DNA of 64,000 bases from Mobiluncus sp034180645 (GTDB lineage: Bacteria; Actinomycetota; Actinomycetes; Actinomycetales; Actinomycetaceae): NCBI RefSeq assembly GCF_034180645.1, contig NZ_JAXFNY010000008.1:1-64000 (forward strand), in the 5' to 3' direction. Under the pieces are notes generated by a model. That model did no database searches and was not told where the DNA came from. It was given only the letters and a program-made list of their open reading frames with translations. Shown here piece by piece: positions 18,583 through 26,842 of this stretch (its first letter is position 1; the number at the start of each line of letters is the position of its first letter). The translations under genes were made by a program, and so were the position numbers.

Positions 18583-18945
18583 ATGTCACACGTAGCAAAA
18601 CTCATTCCAATGGCAATGCTGGCTCTAACCATTTCGTTGCCCGCCCAGTTGGGCTATGCATCGGAAACAGACTTTTCCAATGACGAACTCCTCGGCAACT
18701 CTACACAATCGGCGGGATGTACCTTTACGGTAATCAGGAACGACAGTATGGGTTTTGGAGTGAAGGTAAACAGCTGTAGCTCAGGTAAGTGGCTGAAAGC
18801 TAAGAAACCGTACTATTTAAATGACAATAACCCTCGTCTCTACTATGTGAATGGTAACTGGGCTGGAAGCCCAGGGGCGGTGAGTATTGCCGTACGACCC
18901 CAGGGAACTCTCGATGGTGGTTCTGGTATTTTACAATTCAATTAG
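18583..18945 (+). CDS. small secreted protein of unknown family
   Basis: 120 aa. A signal peptide (MSHVAKLIPMAMLALTISLP, cleavage likely after GYA) precedes about 93 mature residues with two cysteines (SAGCTFTV and VNSCSSGK) that could form one disulphide. The C-terminal half is rich in Gly, Asn, Ser and aromatics (LYYVNGNWAGSPGAVSIAV), as in some secreted bacteriocins, but no known bacteriocin motif was recognised. GAAAGGAG precedes the ATG. It leads a co-oriented run of lipoprotein, adaptor, ATPase and permease, so it may be cargo or the product against which the rest protects. That link is inference. Confidence 0.75.
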   Translation: MSHVAKLIPMAMLALTISLPAQLGYASETDFSNDELLGNSTQSAGCTFTVIRNDSMGFGVKVNSCSSGKWLKAKKPYYLNDNNPRLYYVNGNWAGSPGAVSIAVRPQGTLDGGSGILQFN

Positions 18946-18968
18946 TCAGCTCTAGAGGTGTAACTGCG

Positions 18969-19640
18969 ATGGTGCGGAAACTTGAGACAAGTATCCTCGT
19001 TTTGTTTTCCGCCTGTGTCCTCCTAGCGGGTTGTGCCAGTCACGATAATGAGACAGAGGGCGCCTACTCAGCCGAAATTGCTCAACTACTTGACGAGAAT
19101 TCCTCGACTTTTGTAAAGAATGTGCTGGCGGACAGAAACATCAGTGATGAGGAAGCCGAGGAAGCCCGCAGTAAATATATAAGTTGTCTTAGTGAAAACG
19201 GTTATGAGACGCAGGTAAGTACAGACCAATACGGAATTAAGCAGATAGACACTGTTGGCGACGTTCCGCTGCAAGTGGATGATAAATGCTCCGTGGACAC
19301 TCGAGACGTATTGAGTTTGTATGATCGGATGCGTGAAAACCCGCAGAACGAGGACCTGGATGATGTGTTGGCGGCTTGTTTTGTGCGCCATGATTTGGTT
19401 CCCAAAGATTTCACCGGTAAAGACTTGAAAACCCTACAGGCTGATTTACCGACTTTTTCTGCAGATAATCAATGCGATAAGAATGAGCAGGATTATTATC
19501 AGTGTCTTGAAGCTCAAAACGCGAAAATCAACGAGAAGATTGCAAACTCGGAGGTGCCCACTATTGTTCTTCCTGGCGGGCGTGAACTCAACGGTGACGA
19601 CCCGGAGATTTCGCATTGCCAGGCTGACCCGCAGTGGTGA
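18969..19640 (+). CDS. lipoprotein of unknown function
   Basis: 223 aa. The signal peptide ends in lipobox LLAGC, so the mature protein should be lipid-anchored outside the membrane. The mature region is acidic, with cysteines spaced in a repeated context (YISCLSENGYE, DKCSV, AACFVRHD, NQCDKNEQDYYQCLEAQ) suggesting a disulphide-stabilised helical protein. The pattern of 'xxCLxxxGY' units is also seen in short actinobacterial exported proteins. It lies 23 bp after the small secreted protein gene and 63 bp before the adaptor gene. An immunity or receptor role within the cassette is only a guess. Confidence 0.7.
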   Translation: MVRKLETSILVLFSACVLLAGCASHDNETEGAYSAEIAQLLDENSSTFVKNVLADRNISDEEAEEARSKYISCLSENGYETQVSTDQYGIKQIDTVGDVPLQVDDKCSVDTRDVLSLYDRMRENPQNEDLDDVLAACFVRHDLVPKDFTGKDLKTLQADLPTFSADNQCDKNEQDYYQCLEAQNAKINEKIANSEVPTIVLPGGRELNGDDPEISHCQADPQW

Positions 19641-19703
19641 AATTGCACAATAAACAGCCCTCGAGTGTCACAATTGGTGAATAAATCTAGGAGCGGAGAA
19701 CTG

Positions 19704-20756
19704 TTGGAAACGGTTAATAAAAAAAGTCAAGTGTCCTGGCGGCTGGTTGTAGTGGCGGTTACGCTGGCTCTTGCCTTGGGGGCGTGTTTGGGTTTCGTTT
19801 TGGCACCCGTGAAAACACCCGGACTGAGCCTGGTTAGTGATGATTCTAAAGAGATTTCCACGCCAACAATTAAGTTCCTTGACCCCAAGCGTCTGCCAGT
19901 TACGGCCACGCTCCTATCTGGAGGCGAGCTGGTGGTCAATGGTTCAGGCACTATCACGGCATATACCTGCACGCCTGGAGACACTATCAAGTCTGGAACC
20001 AGTTTCATTTCGCTTGATGGACAACCATTGCTGGCCTTGCACACCGAGGTGCCGTTGTGGCGTGACCTCCAACCGGATACCAACGGCGTTGATGTCAATG
20101 CCCTCCAAGCTGAGCTGCAAAAACTCGGTTATCCAGTCACCCCGAGCGGAAAATGGAATCAAGCTACGAGCTTGGCGCTAAAGAAACTATGGGGCACGCT
20201 CGGCGTGCATGACACGCAGTCATTGCCCAAAATGCGTCTTATCTGGATTCCGGCTGTGGAAGTCGGGGTGAAAGCCTGCTCGTCTAAACTCGGAACTGAG
20301 ATTGGGGCGGGAACTTCGGTAGCAACCATCAGTGATGTAATCTCCGCACTCAAGGTGGATCCGGTTCCTGACACCGCGCGCATGGCGGTAGCGGGTAAAG
20401 CAAAAGTTGAAATTCCCCCTGACGGTAAAATCACAGATAGTGCTTTCTTAGCAGCTTTTGCTGCTACCTCTAGCTATCGAGCCTGGTCAGAAAACCCTGA
20501 GAGCCAACAGCTCAACGTGACGGCGGAGTTAAAGAATCCGCTTTCGGCTATCTCGGTTCCGGCCGCTGCTCTTTACGGTATAGATGCTGATACGGCCTGC
20601 GTACTTTCAGGAAAGAAAGCCTACCGGGTGCGGATTGTTTCTTCTGAACTCGGTCAGACCATTGTGGTGGCTCAAGGAAAAAGCTCTGGCGACTCTACCT
20701 TGCCGAAAACGGTGCGGGTGAATCCGGGAAAGGACGCGCCGCCGTGCGCCTCGTAG
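19704..20756 (+). CDS. membrane-fusion-like adaptor with peptidoglycan-binding-type domain
   Basis: 350 aa from a TTG with CGGAG five bases upstream; GTG codons at 19665 and 19677 would lengthen it. One N-terminal membrane helix (LVVVAVTLALALGACLGFVL) is followed by an exported domain. This contains a lipoyl/barrel-sandwich-like part (GSGTITAYTCTPGDTIKSGT) and a segment DVNALQAELQKLGYPVTPSG that looks like a peptidoglycan-binding repeat. The arrangement matches HlyD-like subunits found next to MacB-like ABC transporters in actinobacteria. The ATPase gene overlaps its 3' end by 13 bp. It probably links the transporter to the wall or cargo. Confidence 0.75.
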   Translation: METVNKKSQVSWRLVVVAVTLALALGACLGFVLAPVKTPGLSLVSDDSKEISTPTIKFLDPKRLPVTATLLSGGELVVNGSGTITAYTCTPGDTIKSGTSFISLDGQPLLALHTEVPLWRDLQPDTNGVDVNALQAELQKLGYPVTPSGKWNQATSLALKKLWGTLGVHDTQSLPKMRLIWIPAVEVGVKACSSKLGTEIGAGTSVATISDVISALKVDPVPDTARMAVAGKAKVEIPPDGKITDSAFLAAFAATSSYRAWSENPESQQLNVTAELKNPLSAISVPAAALYGIDADTACVLSGKKAYRVRIVSSELGQTIVVAQGKSSGDSTLPKTVRVNPGKDAPPCAS

Positions 20757-21349
20757 TTTCCGGTTTGGCACATCGTTTCCAGGGCACTGGGAACCTTTTT
20801 GAAAACCTTAGTTTCACCCTCGAATCGGGTGAAATGGTTGCTATCACCGGACCTTCAGGGTGTGGTAAATCGACTCTCTTGTCGCTACTGGCCGGGTGGG
20901 AGTCACCCACGGAGGGCGAAATTACCCGGGAAGGGGAGGGGAAAATTTCGTGGGTTTTCCAAAATCCGCTGGGTTCACCTAAGCGCAGCGTTATTGACCA
21001 CGTGTCCTTGCCGATATTGGCGGGCGGCGCGTCAAGACGAGAGGCAGAAAAGCTGTCTTACCAGCTATTGGAACGTTTCGACCTGTCCCAGCAAGCCGTT
21101 CAGCCCTACGCAACGCTCTCGGGCGGGCAAGCAACCCGGCTGATGCTGGCTCGTGCTTTCGCCGCTCAGCCAGCGCTTCTGCTAGTGGACGAGCCTACTG
21201 CGCAACTTGACACCCACACAGCTGCCTCGGTGAATGCGGTCTTAGGGGAGCTTGCCTCGACTAACACCATTGTGGTGATTGCCACTCACGACCCGGATAC
21301 GGCCAGCAGTGCGCAGCGTGTTATTAACTTAAAGGAATTCGCAAAATGA
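20744..21349 (+). CDS. ABC transporter ATP-binding protein (MacB/LolD type)
   Basis: 201 aa, a compact nucleotide-binding subunit. Walker A is GPSGCGKST, signature LSGGQATRLMLARAF, Walker B LLLVDEPTAQLD, and the H-loop is in VIATHDPDTA. The closest class by eye is LolD/MacB, which works with FtsX-like permeases. It starts with GTG inside the end of the adaptor gene and overlaps the permease by 4 bp, giving a translationally coupled trio. It probably drives export or extraction of an envelope peptide rather than import, because no typical importer permease is present. Confidence 0.88.
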   Translation: MRLVVSGLAHRFQGTGNLFENLSFTLESGEMVAITGPSGCGKSTLLSLLAGWESPTEGEITREGEGKISWVFQNPLGSPKRSVIDHVSLPILAGGASRREAEKLSYQLLERFDLSQQAVQPYATLSGGQATRLMLARAFAAQPALLLVDEPTAQLDTHTAASVNAVLGELASTNTIVVIATHDPDTASSAQRVINLKEFAK

Positions 21350-22440
21350 TGCGCGGCTCAGAAATCTGGCGCGAAGCCTGGCGCAACTTTAGCACAGGGG
21401 CAGGCAGCATATTGTTGAGCGCATTGGTGCTCTTAGTAATTGTGGGATTGGGATCCGTTTTCGTCAGTAGCTACGGCTCTGGGGTGGCTCGAGCAGGAAC
21501 ACACTTTCGTGAGTCGGGAGCCTCTACCTATGTGATACGTGCGAACGAGATGGTGGATTCACAGAGGTGCGTTAATCTAAAAGGCGTCGGTTCGGTGCAG
21601 GCAGCGGGTGCCTTGCGGGAGGGTAAAGACATTTATTTCGCAGCTATGCCATCGCGGGCAGTTTCCACTTTTGAAGCCACCCCTGATTTTTGGCGCTTGT
21701 TGTCAGCGAACACCACCGGAGCGGTTTTCCTGAATCAGCCCGGCGTGTGGATTACTGACACTCTGGCACAAACTTTGGGGGTGCGCCCCGGCGAAGAAGT
21801 GGTTTTGCTCGACGGGCAGAAACTCTCTATAGCCGGGATATTTGCCTACCCCGATGATGGTCGTAACCGTGACCTAGGATATGCGGTCGTTATGCCTGTA
21901 GCGGTCGTAAAGGATTTTAGCCAGTGCCTCATCGAGACATGGCCGGCAAGCCCTGAGGACGCGAGTTTGCTGTTGTCATCGCTAAAAATAAACCAATCCA
22001 CCGGGGCAGGGGATGAGATTCCTACGCCACAGCAACTCAACACAAGTCTTGGCCGGGCGTTCAACGCAGCGAATTCATGGGACACGTTGTTGAGACTCGC
22101 GGTTGGTCTGTCTGCTATTGCCGGTTTCGTGATTGGTTTTGTCTGGATATTTTCGCGCCGCTTAGTGTTGTCTTCTAACCTCCATTGTGGAATAGACCGG
22201 TTAACTTTGCTGCTGATAAGTCTCGCCGAAACTAGCATTGTTCTGTTTTTTTCCCTTATCACCTGGCTGCCGTTTGGGTGGTTTGCCGCTGCTTTCGGCG
22301 CAGCCCCAGACGCTTTAGTCAGTTTTGGGGCAGGGCTAAGGACTTTCCTAGCGGGAAGCGGAGGTTTTGTTTTCGGCGTGGTGCTGGGGATTAACAGAGT
22401 CAAGGAATCACACCTGTTCCGGTACTTCAAGAACCGTTAA
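21346..22440 (+). CDS. FtsX-like ABC transporter permease
   Basis: 364 aa. A first membrane helix (SILLSALVLLVIVGLGSVFV) is followed by a ~200-residue extracellular domain and three C-terminal helices (near residues 250-275, 285-310, 325-345), the MacB/FtsX layout. The ectodomain contains the MacB-core-like stretch GVWITDTLAQTLGVRPGEEV. The last 15 codons lie in a 96-bp block duplicated at 30784-30879, directly joined to the rraA tail in both places. It ends the exporter cassette that began at 18583. Confidence 0.82.
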   Translation: MMRGSEIWREAWRNFSTGAGSILLSALVLLVIVGLGSVFVSSYGSGVARAGTHFRESGASTYVIRANEMVDSQRCVNLKGVGSVQAAGALREGKDIYFAAMPSRAVSTFEATPDFWRLLSANTTGAVFLNQPGVWITDTLAQTLGVRPGEEVVLLDGQKLSIAGIFAYPDDGRNRDLGYAVVMPVAVVKDFSQCLIETWPASPEDASLLLSSLKINQSTGAGDEIPTPQQLNTSLGRAFNAANSWDTLLRLAVGLSAIAGFVIGFVWIFSRRLVLSSNLHCGIDRLTLLLISLAETSIVLFFSLITWLPFGWFAAAFGAAPDALVSFGAGLRTFLAGSGGFVFGVVLGINRVKESHLFRYFKNR

Positions 22441-22493
22441 CCGATTGGACGGAATCGTTTTGCTGCCAAAAGAGTAAGCCAGCGCCCTGGTGA
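22397..22493 (+). repeat. cassette/rraA-tail repeat, copy R2
   Basis: The 96 bp at 22397-22492 (end of the FtsX-like permease fused to the rraA tail) match 30784-30879 with about seven mismatches counted by eye. The part from 22446 also matches the intact rraA end at 18426. It therefore marks the right edge of the exporter cassette and the left edge of the next insert. The offset between R2 and R3 is 8,387 bp. Confidence 0.9.
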
Positions 22494-22563
22494 ATAGAAG
22501 TCCCAGGCCCCCTTATCGTGATTAAAATATGTAAGGAACGCCGCTGGGGCGCAGTACTAAAGG

Positions 22564-23049
22564 TCAAAGTATCAGCTTGGCTTTTAGTGAACGCATCATG
22601 TCAAAAGTGTTGCAGTATTCTACTTTAAGGTGTTGGCAGGCTTCGGGTATCTTTATGCGGCTTTTCCGGTTTGGTTCTGGTTTTTCCAGTGTTACTACAA
22701 CAAAGCCATGCGCTTTAGCGTAAGCAACTAGGAACAGGTCAGCGCTTTGCCGGAAGGTGTTAATCGCATGTTGCTTGTAGTGTTGGTCTCCAGCCCAGGT
22801 ACTCAAGTCTTTCACATATTTCAAGGTGTTTTCGTCAATGTCCAGGAAAAACCCTTTCCTGGAATTTATCCAGGTAAGGAGATCTTTGTCGTTACCGTTC
22901 ATCAGCTCGTCATAAACATTTTTAATACTGTTAATATCACCGTTGGTCATGGCTCTATTTAGCCACTCCCAGAACCCGGGAGCTATGTCGAAACCATAAT
23001 AGCGGTTTTTGGACTCGATAAAAATGTTTGTGTCTAACAGGTACGTCAC
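22564..23049 (-). CDS. DUF4411-family PIN-like protein
   Basis: 161 aa. It starts with a PIN-domain-like strand carrying the first catalytic Asp (TYLLDTNIFIESKNRYY). An acidic position lies in VYDELMNGND, and another in TFRQSADLFLVAYAKAHGFVVVTLE; these fit the PIN nuclease fold of toxin-type RNases. The GTG start overlaps the stop of the ImmA/IrrE-like gene by 4 bp. This protease/DUF4411 pairing is a recurrent two-gene cassette in bacteria, probably a toxin-antitoxin or defence module. The role is inferred from family and pairing. Confidence 0.75.
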   Translation of the reverse strand: MTYLLDTNIFIESKNRYYGFDIAPGFWEWLNRAMTNGDINSIKNVYDELMNGNDKDLLTWINSRKGFFLDIDENTLKYVKDLSTWAGDQHYKQHAINTFRQSADLFLVAYAKAHGFVVVTLEKPEPNRKSRIKIPEACQHLKVEYCNTFDMMRSLKAKLIL

Positions 23050-24221
23050 GCCACCTCCAAGTGTTTTGCGAGGTGATCTATAGCTTCCGGATTTTTGATT
23101 CCGAGGATGCTTAACGCTTCGGTGTACAGGGTTTGCCCTTCGAGAGTGCTAGTAATTACCGCGCGGGTCAGGGTTTTACTAGCACGCAAGGGGAGCATGT
23201 TATAAAAGTTTCCCCCTGCACTGCCCGGGGTCGAGTTATGCAGGTATTCTAATGCTTGTTCTTCTTCTTGTTTATACCAGGTGGTGTATTTGTCCCAGGA
23301 TAATAGCCCCGCTCCGTAAAGCCGGTTCAGTACTGTTAGCGTGCTGGTGTAGGTTTGTCGAGCCAGGTTATCGACTAATTGTTGGTTGAGTTCTCTTGTG
23401 GTTATGTTTGTGATGAGAGAATCGGGAATCAGGGTGTGTGCCGCGAATTCGTTACACCACAGTTCTGTATCGTTCTTATCGGATTTTCCCGTATCGGTAA
23501 GCGTGGGGTTGTCTAGTGCGCTTTGCCCCAGAAGTATGTGCCCAAACTCGTGTAGGAGGGTGAAAATTTTCCCAGCACGGGTATCTTGACCGTTGATGAA
23601 TATTAGCGGTGTGATTGCATCTGTCAGGGCGAATCCTCTGAATTCGTCAACGTCTAGAATCCGGTGAGTATTGTGCTTAACTATCCCGTTCACTATGACG
23701 AGTATCCCGGTCTCTTCAACCCTTTGGCATAAAATCCGAAAAGCCTCATCGTAGTTTCTGGCTTCTTGGTGGGTTAAGGGCAGTTTCAACAGCGTTTTAG
23801 CCATTTCTGCGGCTTCTTGTACAGGAGTTCCTGTACTACAGGAAGCGACGAAATCGAGAGGTTCTGCACCGTTTTCCAGCGCATAGTCACGGTACCAGTC
23901 TTGTTTAGCTTGGGAATCATAGATCGTATCCAGCAAGTCTGCTGTTAAGTGCGTAAGATCCCGGTTCTTCACTGTTCGCATATCCGGGATAGGCAGAACT
24001 TCTGCCGGAGGAGTGTCCAAGAACAGCATCCCAACAGGCGTGTGGGTTTTATCCGCAAAAGACTGTAATTGCTTGAGAGTCGGGCTGGTTTTTTTGCTAA
24101 TCCAGTTCCCCAGACCGGGAATGCTCTCGGTCAGGTCGAGCAGGGATTTACCACTGCGTTCTACCGCCCACAATAGCAATTCTGGGGAAACACTCACCCG
24201 CACACTCACCCGCACACTCAC
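23046..24221 (-). CDS. ImmA/IrrE-family metallopeptidase with N-terminal DNA-binding region
   Basis: 391 aa. The zinc motif HEFGHILLG (HExxH) is central, with ELWCNEFAAHTLIP downstream supplying the third ligand, as in ImmA/IrrE proteins. The N-terminal ~75 residues resemble an XRE-type helix-turn-helix (LLDLTESIPGLGNWISKKTS). These proteins cleave or displace repressors. It is first of a two-gene unit with the DUF4411 gene. The start lies in a 12-bp tandem repeat (24190-24221), so three GTG codons in frame are possible; the outermost has a G-run upstream. Confidence 0.85.
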   Translation of the reverse strand: MSVRVSVRVSVSPELLLWAVERSGKSLLDLTESIPGLGNWISKKTSPTLKQLQSFADKTHTPVGMLFLDTPPAEVLPIPDMRTVKNRDLTHLTADLLDTIYDSQAKQDWYRDYALENGAEPLDFVASCSTGTPVQEAAEMAKTLLKLPLTHQEARNYDEAFRILCQRVEETGILVIVNGIVKHNTHRILDVDEFRGFALTDAITPLIFINGQDTRAGKIFTLLHEFGHILLGQSALDNPTLTDTGKSDKNDTELWCNEFAAHTLIPDSLITNITTRELNQQLVDNLARQTYTSTLTVLNRLYGAGLLSWDKYTTWYKQEEEQALEYLHNSTPGSAGGNFYNMLPLRASKTLTRAVITSTLEGQTLYTEALSILGIKNPEAIDHLAKHLEVA

Positions 24222-24350
24222 GACGCACCCCCCTGTTGCCTAGAACCGTCCGCAGACTAATGCCCATTTACTGCTACAGTTTATAAGAAAACGTTTCGCA
24301 GCGTACAGGGTTTCCACCCGATCACGCGGACTTACAACAGCCCGCCGGAG

Positions 24351-24576
24351 CTAGCCAACTTGGGCGAGCAGCCGCGGTTCTGAGGGCGCTTCCGGGGTAT
24401 CGGGGACGTGAAAAGCAGCCCGGATACGCGCGCCAACCTGCGCGCTGCACCCGACGAACAGGTATTCCAGATTCCGCAGGTGAGTGACTTTACCAACCTT
24501 GGTTCCCTCCGGGTTATAGATACCGATTTGGGCACCCACGTAGCGTTTATAGTCAAAAGTCAGCGCTACGCAGTCC
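24351..24576 (-). pseudogene. 3'-end fragment of a D12-class adenine methyltransferase (repeat copy A)
   Basis: Positions 24352-24576 (225 bp) match 33570-33794, the end of the intact methyltransferase gene, in the same orientation with about eight mismatches by eye. It encodes the last ~74 residues (including VGAQIGIYNPEGTKVGKVTH) and a stop, but lacks the catalytic DPPY domain. It is a duplicated remnant marking one end of a ~9.2-kb segment. No promoter or start is visible. Confidence 0.9.
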
Positions 24577-24723
24577 CTATCTAAACGGCAATTATCGTAT
24601 CTGGGGTGCGCTATATGATTTTGGCATGGCTAAGAAAATACTCGCGTTCATTTTTACTCAGCAAAGGTCGATTTAGGTCATTAGAAATTGGGAAGTCAGG
24701 TTTCGGAAGTAAAAGTTTGGTTT

Positions 24724-25392
24724 TTAAAAACAGTCGATTTTCCGCACCTTCTGCCTGGTCAACATTCCCAATGCGGCAGCAACACCCAGACAAAAAACAG
24801 CGGTACTACTGCCTGCGATTAAGGACACCCAGACTGGACCGCTATTTGCCAGTGCATTCGGAATCAGGCAGGCCCAAATAATACCGTTCAACACTGTTGC
24901 GCGCGTGGACCCGGATATAACCCCAACGCAAGCACAGATTATTGCCATGCTAAATACTGAGATGGCCAAAATTGCCGCGTAGAATAGCGGCGTCAGTAAA
25001 GAGATTCCTGAGACAGCGCAATAGAATGATTCAGAGATCCAAAATCCTATTGATACTGCGCCCGCGCCTAGCGCAGAGTGCAAATGCAACTTAGTTTGAA
25101 ACACTTTCGTCCGACCACCTGGGAGGCTAAACAGGAAGGAGCGTTTGTCTGGAAGGTAATCGTAAACAACGCTGTAGGATACTATCCAGCTCACGTATAT
25201 CGTAGCGATGAATAACGTAATCGCGGCAGGTATAGAGATGCTCAGGGTTAGTGGAAACGGCCCGAGAGAAGTCGCCCTATCCACGCCAAGAAAGCTAAAG
25301 AATAAAGAGAACACCAGAGGTACGGCCAAGGAAACCGACGCTAGTATCCAATAAGCTTTTTTGTTCAAAATACGCCGTTCGTACTGTTTCAT
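24724..25392 (-). CDS. ABC-2 type permease, six membrane helices
   Basis: 222 aa and hydrophobic throughout, with about six helices (AYWILASVSLAVPLVFSLFF first, WVSLIAGSSTAVFCLGVAAA last) and a short basic C-terminus. No family name is evident beyond an ABC-2-like exporter permease. It overlaps its ATPase by 4 bp and is the last gene of the leftward operon that begins with the 20-residue peptide. It is richer in A+T than the flanking chromosome, as are all genes from 24.6 to 28.9 kb. It likely exports or protects against a peptide. Confidence 0.75.
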   Translation of the reverse strand: MKQYERRILNKKAYWILASVSLAVPLVFSLFFSFLGVDRATSLGPFPLTLSISIPAAITLFIATIYVSWIVSYSVVYDYLPDKRSFLFSLPGGRTKVFQTKLHLHSALGAGAVSIGFWISESFYCAVSGISLLTPLFYAAILAISVFSMAIICACVGVISGSTRATVLNGIIWACLIPNALANSGPVWVSLIAGSSTAVFCLGVAAALGMLTRQKVRKIDCF

Positions 25393-26093
25393 TTTTTTAC
25401 CTGTGCGTTGATCAGATTTGAATATTTGTTAAGGAAAGCATCATATTTATTGCGGTTGACGCAGGAGTCTGTGAAAGAACCTTGGTTCATGAAGAAAATC
25501 CGATTGGCTAATGAAGATACGAGGGGAAAATCGTGGCTCACTAAAATTGTCGTTGTTCCGCGAGCAGTTGCAGAACGAATGATTTCGACACATCCCTCTA
25601 CACCGGAGGCATCGATTCCGATGGTTGGTTCATCCAACAATAACAATTCTGGCTGATTCGTGAGCGCTAGACCTAAAGCCAGTCTAGAGCGCATCCCTGT
25701 TGATAGTTTCGACAAGGGGATATGTGCTTTCTCAAGCAGACCTACCGTCTTGAGAATATTCTCCGGAGTTACATGGGCTACCTCACCGTAAACCAACCGA
25801 GAGTCCAGCAATTCAAGACAACTACGCGAGTCCTCCCCCTTAGGCAGTGACAGATTCGTTCCCATTATACTGAGGTACCAATCGGAAGAATTTCCGTCAA
25901 CTTGCTGGTTTTGGAAACTGAAACTGCCGGAAGTAGGCCAAATTAATGTGGCAAGAATTTTCAGCAGCGTGGACTTACCAGCACCATTAGGACCGATGAT
26001 TGCCACGATTTGTCCGGGCTCAGCTAAGAAACTGATATCATCAACCAGGATTTTGCCCTCCACCGACTTGGCCAAGTTTTGTGTTTCTAACAT
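25389..26093 (-). CDS. ABC transporter ATP-binding protein (ABC-2 exporter)
   Basis: 234 aa. Walker A is GPNGAGKST, the signature KLSTGMRSRLALGLAL is the degenerate LSxGM form usual in ABC-2 and bacteriocin-immunity ATPases, Walker B is LLLLDEPTIGID and the H-loop is in ILVSHDFP. The ATG at 26093 has GAAGGAAG upstream, so the 11 in-frame codons before it are dropped. It sits 2 bp after one permease gene and overlaps the next, forming the second ATPase/permease pair of the operon. Confidence 0.88.
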   Translation of the reverse strand: MLETQNLAKSVEGKILVDDISFLAEPGQIVAIIGPNGAGKSTLLKILATLIWPTSGSFSFQNQQVDGNSSDWYLSIMGTNLSLPKGEDSRSCLELLDSRLVYGEVAHVTPENILKTVGLLEKAHIPLSKLSTGMRSRLALGLALTNQPELLLLDEPTIGIDASGVEGCVEIIRSATARGTTTILVSHDFPLVSSLANRIFFMNQGSFTDSCVNRNKYDAFLNKYSNLINAQVKK

Positions 26094-26095
26094 TT

Positions 26096-26842
26096 TTACT
26101 TCCTTCTGGACAATCCAACTAAACAAAGCGTCAAGGTTACGCAGAGCCAGACAATCAGAGTATACAATAGTCTTTTCGAATCAGGCAATGGTTGCGCAAA
26201 AGCGTAATAGCCCATTAACTTGCGCGAAGGGACAAAAGGTAAGCAATCATGAATCACATTCAGCCACTCTGGCAATCTCGATGCCGGATAGAGAATCGGG
26301 GCAAACAGCAGCGCGGTAATCATCAATAACTGGCTCGCAACCTGGGCCCCGGCTTCTGGTAGCCATAACGCCAGCGTATATCCTAAAGCTAGATAAGTGA
26401 TTATGCTAATCAGTAAAACTGTAAGCAATTGCCACGAAAGCATTGGAAAGAGACCAAAACGTAACCAACACGCCATGATTATCGCGACTATTCCAGGCAG
26501 TGCTACTAAAATCCAGATCAAAAAATCAGAAAACAGCAGCAAAGGTCTCGATATAGGCAGATTTTTTTGGTAATCTAAGAATTTTTCGGTTCGACTTTGA
26601 GACAAAATTTGAGGCGCTATCGAAATAGCAATAGCTATAAGAGACAACTCTATTGTTCCAACGCAAACTATTTCAGTACCAGTGGCATCTAAATCTCCCA
26701 TTAAAAGAGTCGCACCGTAAACGATAGCTAAAGCGAAAAAGACTTGTACTATCGTAAGAATAGGCAAGAGATATCGATGACGCAGGAAACTCCACAAAAA
26801 TACCCCAGCAAACTGGCGGGTGTGATGAATGATGAAATTCAT
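26096..26842 (-). CDS. ABC-2 type permease
   Basis: 248 aa with about six membrane helices (LPILTIVQVFFALAIVYGAT, LIAIAISIAPQIL, LIWILVALPGIVAIIMACW, LLTVLLISIITYLALGYTLA and others). The shape is that of ABC-2 permeases in peptide-resistance and export transporters. It overlaps the upstream ATPase by 4 bp and is 2 bp from the next ATPase, so it pairs with the 333-residue ATPase. Substrate is unknown; the neighbouring small peptide is the natural candidate. Confidence 0.78.
   Translation of the reverse strand: MNFIIHHTRQFAGVFLWSFLRHRYLLPILTIVQVFFALAIVYGATLLMGDLDATGTEIVCVGTIELSLIAIAISIAPQILSQSRTEKFLDYQKNLPISRPLLLFSDFLIWILVALPGIVAIIMACWLRFGLFPMLSWQLLTVLLISIITYLALGYTLALWLPEAGAQVASQLLMITALLFAPILYPASRLPEWLNVIHDCLPFVPSRKLMGYYAFAQPLPDSKRLLYTLIVWLCVTLTLCLVGLSRRK

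Noticed and set aside
18583..18945. Lactococcin 972-type bacteriocin
   Set aside because: The secretion signal and exporter context fit, but I do not see the family's characteristic C-terminal pattern, so no family is assigned.
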